Assembly: GCA_030616465.1 (NCBI GenBank)
Contig: JAUWXH010000030.1
Span: 1-9,821, forward strand
Source of the DNA: Planctomycetota bacterium
GTDB lineage: Bacteria > Planctomycetota > Phycisphaerae > UBA1845 > Fen-1342
Direction of reading: 5' to 3'
Length of the DNA stretch: 9,821 nt
Shown: positions 1 to 6,279 of the stretch, one piece after another
Position numbering within the stretch: the first letter of the stretch is position 1
Layout of the letters: each line of letters begins with the position of its first letter
Program-made: the position numbers and the translations under genes
Notes under the pieces: generated by a model
Database searches by the model: none
Told to the model about the DNA's origin: nothing
Seen by the model: only the letters and a program-made list of their open reading frames with translations

Positions 1-5
1 TGCCG

Positions 6-217
6 CCGCCTTTAGGCGGTGGTGGACAAGAAGGACTCCTTTGATCGGTTCAGCCGGCTTTAGCCGGCCTTTGCAAGGGCCTGAGAAGTCCGGCTGAAGC
101 CGGCTAAGGTGAATGGGGGTTGCGCAGGCCGCGTTGCACCCGTTAAAACGGGTGGCACTGGCTGGCCGGCTGAAGCCGGCCGACGATTCGGCATCGGCGC
201 GGGCAAATGGGCCCGCG
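6..217. repeat. Cluster of six short hairpin-forming inverted repeats
   Basis: Six near-perfect inverted repeats occur in about 210 bases. They are CCGCC-TTTA-GGCGG (6-19), GCCGGC-TTTA-GCCGGC (53-68), CCGGC-TGAA-GCCGG (90-103), CACCCGT-TAAA-ACGGGTG (137-154), GGCCGGC-TGAA-GCCGGCC (164-181) and CGCGGGC-AAATGG-GCCCGCG (198-217). The arms differ, but the loops are short and A/T-biased, mostly a T/A tetramer of TTTA, TAAA or TGAA form. No open frame with coding character crosses them. I infer dispersed intergenic palindromes, comparable to REP or MITE-like elements; they could also be transcript-end structures for a gene to the left of the window. Confidence 0.75.
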
Positions 218-404
218 ACGCGTCGGCACGCTACCCACTTTCCTGACGCTCACCCCTTAACCCCCTCGGCTACCAAATAGGCGAGAACTTCTTCAGCGAT
301 TCGGGTATCATCCACGATGGCCCACCTTGGCCAATGGCTCGTTTGAAACCCAACATCCCCAAGAGTCCATTGAACCCGAGGCCAGGGCCTTTGTCATTTA
401 CCCC
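218..404. other. Gene-free stretch, possible decayed coding remnant on the minus strand
   Basis: No convincing complete gene is present. On the minus strand a frame is open from 393 down to a TGA at 250-252. It ends in a helix-like tail reading VDDTRIAEEVLAYLVAEGVKG, but it has no ATG with a ribosome binding site, and a TGA lies directly upstream at 394-396. It sits just beyond the stop of the crystallin-like gene but in a different frame. It could be the frameshifted remains of a former longer gene, or chance. Confidence 0.25.
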
Positions 405-584
405 TTAAGCCCGGCCATCCCAATTGGGCCTGGTGTAGAGCAGGAGTCGGTCCCCTCTGGCGGTGGTCCTCGCCGACGAGGTGCTGTTGCCGACCCTCGA
501 GTTCCTCAAGTCTGCACGGTCGCCCGCGATGTTATTGGAGCTCGTTCCTCCGAAGTTGCGGTTGTCGAACAGTACGAGTGCCAT
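405..584 (-). CDS. Small beta/gamma-crystallin-like protein (59 aa)
   Basis: The gene starts at an ATG at 584, preceded by a full Shine-Dalgarno sequence (AAGGAGGT, five bases upstream), and ends at TAA 405-407. The product begins MALVLFDNRNFGG, a typical first strand and turn of a beta/gamma-crystallin Greek key. GNSTSSAR (residues 32-39) resembles the calcium-binding signature N/D-N/D-x-x-S/T-S with Gly at the first position. A second key begins at RLLLYTRPNWDGR (46-58) but the protein stops there, so only about one and a third motifs are present. No signal peptide is visible. It lies 111 bases downstream of the M35-type peptidase gene on the same strand and may be cotranscribed with it. 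Some metalloproteinase inhibitors (the Streptomyces SMPI, family I36) share this fold, so an inhibitor or partner role is conceivable but unproven. The gene could also be a 3'-truncated relic. Confidence 0.65.
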   Translation of the reverse strand: MALVLFDNRNFGGTSSNNIAGDRADLRNSRVGNSTSSARTTARGDRLLLYTRPNWDGRA

Positions 585-651
585 CGCGACCTCCTTCTGG
601 TATCAGATTCCTGCACGACGAGTTCGAACCCGTCCCCGGCGCACCATGATG

Positions 652-667
652 CGACGGGAACCCGTCG
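652..667. repeat. Perfect inverted repeat between the peptidase and crystallin-like genes
   Basis: CGACGGG and CCCGTCG are separated by two bases, giving a 7-bp stem in the 111-base gap just after the peptidase stop codon. No T-tract follows on either strand, so it is not a classic terminator. It may attenuate or process a shared transcript. Confidence 0.45.
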
Positions 668-695
668 AGAGCCAGCCCGGCGGGATGTAGTGATG

Positions 696-1328
696 TCATG
701 ACGCGGCTTTGCAGAACAGCTCGTAGTTCTCGGCGCTACGTCTTGCTTTCTTGGGGTTTTCACGAGCCAGCTTCTTCGCCAGCGTCTTTCCGTAGACAGT
801 GACCCGTTTCCCACTGCTGTCCTTGATCTTCTGGTCCATGAAAAGGTCGTGATTCAATTCATGAATGATGATGGCTGCTCGGCTGTCGCCATCTGTGATT
901 GAGAACCAATGGCTGAAGATCTTGAACTTCTTCGGCGAGAAGACACTGCCCAGGTTCTGCGCGGAGGTCGTCTTTGACGAAGTCTTCGACTGCGGGAATA
1001 TCCTGATCGTAAGCTGCTTGTCGGCCAGGCGGCGGTGGCATCTCCGCAGGCGATTCCGCACGTCTTTCATCGACTCGACCGTGAGTTTCTCATCACCAAA
1101 GTAATCGACGAGCAGCGCATCCTTTTTCCACGCCCTTTGCTTTTCGCGTTTCGTGTCCTTTTTCAACACCTTCTCCACCCGCTGAAGCCCGCAGCACGCC
1201 TGTTGTTCCGCGCGCCGAATGGCCTCCTTGATCATCTTCTTGACCTTCGCGGCCGTCAGGTTGTACGGCGCATGCCTCAGCTCATCCTTCATCACATCGT
1301 GTTTGAAAACGAACTTGGGGGTCTTCAT
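696..1328 (-). CDS. Putative M35-type (aspzincin) metalloendopeptidase
   Basis: A 210-residue basic protein with a zinc-protease motif H156-E-L-N-H160 near its C-terminus. It is followed by Y179-G180 and a closing segment N191-P-K-K-A-R-R-S-A-E-N-Y202-E-L-F. This order matches the M35 or lysine-specific-type aspzincin domain: HExxH, then GTxxDxxYG, then a LAxxxPxxAxxNADxYExF-like end. The family's third zinc ligand is an Asp three residues before the Tyr. Here that position is Val176, and the loop is longer, with Asp161, Asp165 and Asp170 as possible substitutes. The first 70 residues are rich in Lys and Arg and look helical. No signal peptide is visible, which is unusual because the well-studied family members are secreted. 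The ATG at 1328 is chosen over an extended frame to 1556 because AAAGGAGA precedes it at 1334-1341 and because a promoter and terminator fill the extension. I am confident of the fold family but less sure that it is active. Confidence 0.82.
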   Translation of the reverse strand: MKTPKFVFKHDVMKDELRHAPYNLTAAKVKKMIKEAIRRAEQQACCGLQRVEKVLKKDTKREKQRAWKKDALLVDYFGDEKLTVESMKDVRNRLRRCHRRLADKQLTIRIFPQSKTSSKTTSAQNLGSVFSPKKFKIFSHWFSITDGDSRAAIIIHELNHDLFMDQKIKDSSGKRVTVYGKTLAKKLARENPKKARRSAENYELFCKAAS

Positions 1329-1391
1329 GTCAATCTCCTTTACGGCGTGCAATTCTTCCAGGATTTCCCATTTGTCAGATCTTAAGCCGCG

Positions 1392-1420
1392 ATCATACCC
1401 AAGCGAACCGCTCGATTCAA
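1392..1420 (-). promoter_or_regulatory. Sigma-70-type promoter for the M35-type peptidase gene
   Basis: Read on the minus strand, the -35 box is TTGAAT (1415-1420) and the -10 box is TATGAT (1392-1397), with a spacer of exactly 17 bases. Transcription would start near 1385 and give a leader of about 57 bases to the ATG at 1328. This supports the short form of the peptidase gene. Confidence 0.65.
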
Positions 1421-1423
1421 GCG

Positions 1424-1442
1424 AAAACGCCGTCTTACGGCG
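1424..1442 (-). terminator. Rho-independent terminator after the transposase relic
   Basis: On the minus strand, CGCCGT-AAG-ACGGCG (a 6-bp stem with a three-base loop, 1428-1442) is followed at once by TTTT (1424-1427). It would stop transcripts coming from the transposase side. It abuts the -35 box of the peptidase promoter, so it insulates that gene from upstream transcription. Confidence 0.6.
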
Positions 1443-1579
1443 GTTCCGCAGGTCCGGTGTGAGGGTGAGATGAGTCAAGGGGTTGCGATCGAGTTGCTGC
1501 TGGTGCAGGTTCTTGGGGGCGTTTCGGGGCTGGCGGAGGTGCAGGCGGCGGGGCACGCCGGGTTGGCGCGTTGCGGATC

Positions 1580-1919
1580 AGACGACCGCGCTGACGAATG
1601 GCGGAGGCTTTTCCGCCCGGGCGGGGCGCGGGGCGCGGCCACGCGTGGGCTCGCGTACAGTTCCGCGGCGACTTGGCGGGCCACGTGCAAGCGGCTGGTG
1701 GCCGCGCGTGCCGCAGGTTTGAGGTCGCAGCGGTAGAACGCCAGGAACACGTTCAGGCACAGCATGGCCAGCAAGGTAAAGGCCAACAGTGCGGTGACCT
1801 AGTGCCGGTAGACATGATCGGCGTGCCAGCGGGTGGCCAGTTCGTTGAAGCCCGCGTTCTCGGCCGCCGGCCGCCCTGGTCCGAAGACGCGGGCACTTCC
1901 CGTGGGTGTGACTGAACTT
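1580..1919 (-). pseudogene. Broken transposase, C-terminal part
   Basis: One minus-strand frame reads ...RPAAENAG, then FNELATRWHADHVYRH, an in-frame TAG at 1799-1801, and then LNVFLAFYRCDLKPAARA and LHVARQVAAELYA. To me this is the familiar C-terminal end of a DDE-type transposase found in planctomycete genomes. I recognise it from memory and cannot assign an IS family. The internal stop, the missing N-terminal catalytic region and the loss of recognisable sequence after the AAPRAPP stretch show that it is not functional. No terminal inverted repeats or target duplication could be identified. The ATG at 1786 seen downstream of the stop is probably not a real start. Confidence 0.55.
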
Positions 1920-2092
1920 GGGGGCAACCGGGGTGGCACGGTCCAGCGTCGTCTGGAGGAGCTCTGGTTGCGAGTGGAATGTTGCCGCGACGCTGGGCCG
2001 TGGGCGCCGAATCGGGCAATTCGTCAAGCCACACGCCACGGCCCAACGCACGCGACGACGAAGTCGGGCCGTGCGACGCGGCCGCAGAGCCG
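1920..2092. other. Gene-free stretch between transposase relic and hydrolase
   Basis: All frames here are open by chance because of the high GC content, but none has a plausible start with a ribosome binding site or a recognisable motif. It probably contains further decayed insertion-sequence DNA and the upstream region of the hydrolase promoter. Confidence 0.4.
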
Positions 2093-2093
2093 T

Positions 2094-2121
2094 TTGTCCG
2101 CGACGACCGAGACGTTATGCT
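2094..2121 (+). promoter_or_regulatory. Possible promoter for the exported hydrolase
   Basis: TTGTCC (2094-2099) and TATGCT (2116-2121) are spaced by 16 bases. Each matches four of six consensus bases. Transcription would start about 25 bases before the ATG at 2154. Confidence 0.4.
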
Positions 2122-2153
2122 CGTGTATGCAGTTCACCGGACGGAGCGCTGCG

Positions 2154-3548
2154 ATGCGAATCACCACGACAACACGCGTTCTCGCCGGCCTGCTCGTGCC
2201 GCTGCTGAACGGGTTCGCCCGCGCCGACGAGCGCACCATCCTGGCCGACATCAAGGCGTTTTTCGAAACCGCTGACTTCGACCGGCGCGACCAACTCGTC
2301 CAGCGCATTCAGGCCGACCCGACCTACAATCGAGCCAAGGTCGGCAAGTGGCTCCACCGGGCCAAGCTCTTCGGCAAACGCAAGCCCGGCCGCGATGAGC
2401 TCCGCGTCGAGCTGCCCGGCGGAAAGACCCGCACAGTCGCGCTCCGCATCCCGCCCCGCTACACGTCGACCAGGGCTTACCCGCTCATCTACGCCCTGCA
2501 CGGCAGCGGCGGCAACGGCGCAAACTTCATCCGCTACGTCGAATTCATCCTCGGCGAGGCCGTGAACAAGTACGTCGTCGCCGCCCCGAGCCAGTATGCA
2601 CCCACCTTCACCGACACAGCCGGCCGGCCCAACGCCGAGCATCCCGCGGTGCTGCTGGCCCTCAAAAAGCACCTGCACGTCAACAGCGATCGCGTGTACG
2701 TGCTGGGTTATTCGCTCGGCGGTCACGCAACTTGGAACCTTGCCGTTCTGCACGCCGACCAGTTTGCCGCCGCGGTGCCGATCGCCGGCAGCTTCGCGCT
2801 GGTTGGGGCGGACAAGCTGTGGGACGCCGTTCTGCCGAACGTGACGCACCTGCCCATGCTGATGGCCTGGGGCGCACACGACACCGGGGGAGCGGATCCC
2901 GCGGCGGAGAGCCCTGGGGGCGGCGTCGCCGGCCTCAATCGTCTGCTCGCCGAGCACGCTGCCCGCCTGGGCCTGCCGGTGACGACCTTCGAGGACCCCG
3001 AAAAGGGCCACGGAGACATCTACCCGCCGCGCCCGCAGCTCCTGCCGCTCCTGCGTAAGAAGCGCGAGCAGCACCCTCGACAGGTGCAGCACACCTTCCG
3101 CCACACCTACCAGGCCCAGGCGTACTGGCTCGAGGGACACGCCTGGAAGGGGTCCCACTGGGGCAGCGCGCACCACGGCAATATTGAGCTCCGCCCGAAC
3201 GAGGACCCGCAGGACGCGCTGTTGCGCGTGATCCGCTCCAAGCTCGGCCAGCTCCGCGGCACCATCGACGGCCAGACCATCGACGTCCGCCGCAAGAAGA
3301 TCACCGAGCTGACCATCTGGATCGGCGACGGCATGATCGACTGGGACGAGCCGGTCACGGTGAAGGTCTCGGCCAACACGGTGTTCGCGGACAAGCTCGA
3401 ACCGGACTTGTTCGTGTGCCTCACGCAGGCGGCCCGCACGTACGACTTCGACCGCCTGCGCTGGGCCGGCCTGCGCTTTAAGTCCGGCTACGGAGCGGAC
3501 CCGGTCACCGGCCGGACCGCATTCCCCCCGCCAGCCGAACTCCCGTAA
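2154..3548 (+). CDS. Exported alpha/beta-hydrolase (esterase or peptidase-like)
   Basis: A 464-residue protein. An N-terminal signal peptide (MRITTTTRVLAGLLVPLLNG...ARA, cleavage near residue 24) sends it to the periplasm or outside. The hydrolase core shows the oxyanion turn H116-GSGG, the nucleophile elbow GYS187LGGH, a likely acid D243 in WGAHDTGG, and the catalytic H286 in KGHGD. This layout is that of the PHB-depolymerase, phospholipase/carboxylesterase and 'predicted peptidase' hydrolases, so substrate cannot be named. About 150 residues follow the core and end in RAARTYDFDRLRWAGLRF. This may be an added beta domain with a planctomycete-type ending. The ATG at 2154 has GGAG seven bases upstream and starts exactly at the signal peptide. 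An earlier in-frame ATG at 2127 adds nine residues and is less likely. The gene stands alone on the plus strand. Confidence 0.9.
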   Translation: MRITTTTRVLAGLLVPLLNGFARADERTILADIKAFFETADFDRRDQLVQRIQADPTYNRAKVGKWLHRAKLFGKRKPGRDELRVELPGGKTRTVALRIPPRYTSTRAYPLIYALHGSGGNGANFIRYVEFILGEAVNKYVVAAPSQYAPTFTDTAGRPNAEHPAVLLALKKHLHVNSDRVYVLGYSLGGHATWNLAVLHADQFAAAVPIAGSFALVGADKLWDAVLPNVTHLPMLMAWGAHDTGGADPAAESPGGGVAGLNRLLAEHAARLGLPVTTFEDPEKGHGDIYPPRPQLLPLLRKKREQHPRQVQHTFRHTYQAQAYWLEGHAWKGSHWGSAHHGNIELRPNEDPQDALLRVIRSKLGQLRGTIDGQTIDVRRKKITELTIWIGDGMIDWDEPVTVKVSANTVFADKLEPDLFVCLTQAARTYDFDRLRWAGLRFKSGYGADPVTGRTAFPPPAELP

Positions 3549-3723
3549 GTAAGAGCTAGGGTGGTTACACCTGCCTTTCACCGGCGATCAATGGTGGGCC
3601 CAGCCTGCCCCACGACCTGTGTGGAAGTCGCGCACGGGATCAGCCACCGAAGCAGGGGACCCGCTATGGGAATGACGGATGCCCGCCCACGGAGCAGCCG
3701 GTTCCGCTTAGACTGTAGCCCAG
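3549..3723. other. Gene-free stretch after the hydrolase gene
   Basis: Nothing recognisable is encoded here. A weak, bulged GTGGG/CCCAC pairing near 3594-3615 could form a hairpin, but it has no T-tract. The rest leads into the promoter of the prepilin-like gene. Confidence 0.4.
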
Positions 3724-3752
3724 TTGACGGAATGAGGAATGTCGCTTATACT
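3724..3752 (+). promoter_or_regulatory. Near-consensus sigma-70-type promoter for the prepilin-like gene
   Basis: TTGACG (3724-3729) and TATACT (3747-3752) are separated by 17 bases; each hexamer matches five of six consensus bases. The predicted start near 3759 leaves a leader of about 130 bases before the gene, which is long enough to carry regulation. I see no known riboswitch in it. Confidence 0.7.
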
Positions 3753-3890
3753 AGAGCAGCAGATAGTTGACGCGGCGCCAAAGCGGCTGTCTAGTTAGCT
3801 GGGACCAGGAGGCGCGCAACTGGACACGACACATCCGCTGTAGAAAAGGCACGGGTTGGCTGCCCTTGCGATGACGCGGAGGAACACGTG

Positions 3891-4724
3891 ATGCGAAAGC
3901 GGCACATGTCTTCGTGCGGCTTCACGCTGATCGAACTGCTCGTGGTGATCGCGATTATCGCCTTGCTGATGTCCATCCTCTTACCCTCGCTGTCGAGAGC
4001 ACGTTCGAATGCCCGCGAGGTTAGGTGCCGTGCGCAGCTTCGCGAGTACGGTCGCGGCTTTCATTATTATTTCGTGGACTCCCGGGACGTGTTTCCGGCC
4101 GCCTGCTATGGGCTACGAGATGACATGACCCTCGTGCCGCCAACTTGGTTCCACTTGATCGAGAGCTACTGGCTGGAAGGTCTGGTGGATGAGGAGACGG
4201 CCAACAAAAGCGGGGCGGAATTGGGGCTTGGCCGCTGTCCGGAGCTTCGAGACGTGCGCCGGCAGAACGACCTCGAGTGGGAATGGGAGTACTCGGTAAG
4301 GAATCTCGGGTACGGGTACAACCGGTTCTGGTTGGGCTTTGACCAATTCCATAAGACGCCGCCAACCACGGGCAATGGACGGTGGGTATTCTGGCGACGG
4401 TTGACCGAGGTGCGGCAGCCGTCCCAGTGCCTGCTGGTCGCTGATTGCCAGCAACGGATCACCGACCATGGGTACATGCGCGCGGATTCGGTAACGTGGC
4501 ACGGCATGGCGAGGGTTGGCGGAGGAGTCGACCCGCGCCACGGCGCAACGGGCTTGCCAAGCGTACCGTCCACGTATGGCAGCCATACTTCCTATTACCT
4601 CAACGGCAACGCCAACATCCTCTGGGTGGACGGGCATGTGACCGCGCGGAAATCGCTGGAAATCAACGACATCGTCAGATGGCGGCCCCTTTGGGACCCT
4701 ACGCAGGGTGTCGGCGGCTTTTAG
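3891..4724 (+). CDS. Prepilin-type N-terminal methylation / H-X9-DG family protein
   Basis: A 277-residue pseudopilin-like protein. The short basic leader [10 protein letters not shown] is cut by a prepilin peptidase after Gly10, exposing Phe11. Glu15 sits at position +5, as required for methylation and assembly, and residues 11 to about 32 ([19 protein letters not shown]) form the membrane and coiled-coil helix. The globular part is rich in Trp and Tyr. Near the end, [11 protein letters not shown] (240-250) is the H-X9-DG processing motif, except that the position expected to be His is Leu237; the nearest His is 232. Such proteins are highly multiplied in planctomycetes and probably act as minor pseudopilins of a type II secretion-like system or as surface proteins. 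The ATG at 3891 has GGAGG eight bases upstream; a GTG at 3888 is the alternative. No other secretion genes lie nearby. Confidence 0.92.
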   Translation: MRKRHMSSCGFTLIELLVVIAIIALLMSILLPSLSRARSNAREVRCRAQLREYGRGFHYYFVDSRDVFPAACYGLRDDMTLVPPTWFHLIESYWLEGLVDEETANKSGAELGLGRCPELRDVRRQNDLEWEWEYSVRNLGYGYNRFWLGFDQFHKTPPTTGNGRWVFWRRLTEVRQPSQCLLVADCQQRITDHGYMRADSVTWHGMARVGGGVDPRHGATGLPSVPSTYGSHTSYYLNGNANILWVDGHVTARKSLEINDIVRWRPLWDPTQGVGGF

Positions 4725-5041
4725 CGTCACTCCTGAACGCGTGACCACGCGCGAACGCCAGCAGTGCATCGTCTACCTCGGCCAGCAGAGGTGGTGCAGG
4801 CTATGGACTCGTACCAGTCACCTTGAGAGCCAAACTCTGCGTTCGCGCTTCGGCTCCCTCTTTGCTGCTAACGCCCGCAAGAAGCCGGTCGCTTTCTTGA
4901 TTCGGCCATCTCCCTTGATTCGTTCCTCTCTGGGCCTACCGGATGCTGTGCCCTGGTTCATCCAGTGGCGATGGCTAGACGTTAGCTTCGCCCTCCCGTT
5001 CCCCGAGCGTGAGCGAGGGGGCGCGACACTGTCCGGGCCTT
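4725..5041. other. Gene-free convergent intergenic region
   Basis: This stretch lies between the ends of two converging genes. The open frames here lack ribosome binding sites and motifs. A small hairpin CGCGTG-AC-CACGCG (4738-4751) follows the prepilin-like gene without a T-tract. At 5003-5018 the direct motif CGAGCGTGAGCGAG occurs, of a sort often seen in planctomycete intergenic repeats. I see no RNA gene. Confidence 0.45.
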
Positions 5042-5065
5042 GAGCGCGACCGGTCGCTGACGCTC
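5042..5065. terminator. Bidirectional hairpin between convergent genes (possible terminator)
   Basis: GAGC-GCGACC-GGTCGC-TGAC-GCTC forms a 12-base perfect palindrome (5046-5057) extended by an outer 4-bp stem across a bulge. It starts 20 bases beyond the stop of the TPR lipoprotein gene. There is no T-tract, so any termination would depend on the hairpin alone or on Rho. Confidence 0.35.
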
Positions 5066-5084
5066 CCGCCTCTGTCAAGGAGTG

Positions 5085-6086
5085 TCATTCTTCCAACGAC
5101 AAGACCGGCTTGGGCGATTTGACGCGGTACTTTTCGATCAGCGTGCGCAGCTTCGGCTGGCTCGGCTCGATCTCCAGACTGCGGTGCCAGGACTCGATCG
5201 CCTCATCGCGGTAAGCGACCAGCGCGGGCTCGTTGAGATACTGCGTCATGCGCACCACGCCATAACCGGCATGCCCCCGGGCATTCTTAACGTTGAGCTC
5301 AACCGCCTGTCCGTAGCTCTCGGCCGCCTCGTCCAGCTTCTGCTCACGCCAGTTACAGTACCCCAGCCGCTCGTGGGCTACCGACAGCTTGGGGGCCATC
5401 TGCAGCGTGGCCTCTAGCGTGCGCCGGGCGGTCATCCAGCGCTCCTGGTTCAGGTACACCGTCGCCAAGTTGACCAGCACGACCGGCTGCTGCGTATCGC
5501 ACTCCAACGAACGTTTGTAGGCCCGAATGGCCTCGTAAGGAGCCCCCCGGGTGTCGAAAACCGCCCCCAGGTTGCTCCAGGCAAACGCGTTGCCCGCGTC
5601 GATCCTCAGCGCGGTTTCATACGTCTCGATCGCCTGCTCAAGGTCGCCGTTCCGGTGGTAGCACGTCGCCAGCCGGAAACGCGAATCGAAGTCGTCCGGG
5701 TCCAGCTTGCAGGCCAGAACGTACGCGCGAATCGCCTGCGTCATGCGGTCGAGCAGCCGGTACACCTCGCCCAGCTCGAACATCGAGAAGAAATGGAAGG
5801 GGTCGAGCCGGACGGCGTGCTCCAGCGTCTCGGCCGCCTTCTGTAAGTCCCCCGACTGCTTGTAAACCAGACCCAGCTTGGTGTGCCCCTCGGCAAACTC
5901 CGGGTTGAGCTTGACCGCCTGCTGGAACTCGGCCAGGGCCACGTCGAGGTCGTGGCGGGCCAACGCCGCATCGCCCTGCTCCAGGTGCACGCGGGCGAAC
6001 TCGCGGTTCAGCGCACAGCCCCCACAAAGCAACGACAGGCACACGATCACCGGCGTCCATCGCATGACGTGCTCAACTCGGATCAT
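5085..6086 (-). CDS. TPR-repeat lipoprotein
   Basis: A 333-residue protein. The start MIRVEHVMRWTPVIVCLSLLCGGC24 is a lipoprotein-type signal sequence with the lipid-attachment Cys at 24; the lipobox CGGC is unusual at position -3. The mature part is built almost wholly of about seven tetratricopeptide repeats from residue 34 to 310, recognisable by A-x-x-x-(F/Y)-x-x-A-(L/V)-x-(L/I)-(D/N)-P patterns such as AEFQQAVKLNPEFAEGH, AAETLEHAVRLDP and AIETYETALRID. Such proteins are protein-binding scaffolds; anchoring in a membrane suggests a periplasmic assembly or outer-membrane role, but the partner is unknown. The ATG at 6086 has GGGAG six bases upstream. An ORF start at 6113 and an ATG at 6065 are alternatives; the latter would still leave a usable signal sequence. 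It follows the larger TPR/HEAT gene on the same strand after 193 bases. Confidence 0.85.
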   Translation of the reverse strand: MIRVEHVMRWTPVIVCLSLLCGGCALNREFARVHLEQGDAALARHDLDVALAEFQQAVKLNPEFAEGHTKLGLVYKQSGDLQKAAETLEHAVRLDPFHFFSMFELGEVYRLLDRMTQAIRAYVLACKLDPDDFDSRFRLATCYHRNGDLEQAIETYETALRIDAGNAFAWSNLGAVFDTRGAPYEAIRAYKRSLECDTQQPVVLVNLATVYLNQERWMTARRTLEATLQMAPKLSVAHERLGYCNWREQKLDEAAESYGQAVELNVKNARGHAGYGVVRMTQYLNEPALVAYRDEAIESWHRSLEIEPSQPKLRTLIEKYRVKSPKPVLSLEE

Positions 6087-6157
6087 TGGAGCTCCCGCAC
6101 TACCCCCGACCATCGCGTCGTTACAGCTCGAAACCGCGCCCCCATGTTAGACTAGCT

Positions 6158-6187
6158 TCTCTACCCGCATCGGCCCCGGTGTGTCAA
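6158..6187 (-). promoter_or_regulatory. Possible promoter for the TPR lipoprotein gene
   Basis: On the minus strand a perfect -35 hexamer TTGACA (6182-6187) is followed after 18 bases by a poor -10 match, TAGAGA (6158-6163). If used, the lipoprotein gene would be transcribed independently of the operon upstream, with a leader of about 65 bases. Confidence 0.35.
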
Positions 6188-6279
6188 CGTGTCGGGCCAA
6201 TACGAACCGCGTCGACAACACTTTACTTATTGCAGTTATCGGAAATTGGCCGGCCGAACCGCAGCCAACCGGGCGTTTC

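Noticed and set aside
327..701. 124-residue plus-strand open frame
   Set aside because: No ribosome binding site or domain. It is antisense to the crystallin-like gene, which has both.
1329..1556. N-terminal extension of the M35-type protein to 1556
   Set aside because: It would cross a terminator and promoter. The ATG at 1328 has a strong Shine-Dalgarno sequence.
1833..2153. N-terminal extension of the hydrolase back to an ATG at 1833
   Set aside because: The extension overlaps the transposase relic, lacks a good ribosome binding site and would bury the signal peptide.
2115..3581. 488-residue open frame on the minus strand
   Set aside because: It is the antisense shadow of the exported hydrolase. 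The plus strand has a signal peptide, a catalytic triad and a ribosome binding site; the minus frame has none of these.
3561..3770. 69-residue plus-strand open frame
   Set aside because: It contains the near-consensus promoter of the next gene and has no recognisable motif.
4738..4751. Terminator for the prepilin-like gene
   Set aside because: The 6-bp stem has only a two-base loop and no T-tract, so it is noted only as a hairpin.
4818..5078. 86-residue minus-strand open frame in the convergent gap
   Set aside because: No ribosome binding site or motif, and it includes the hairpin that follows the lipoprotein gene.
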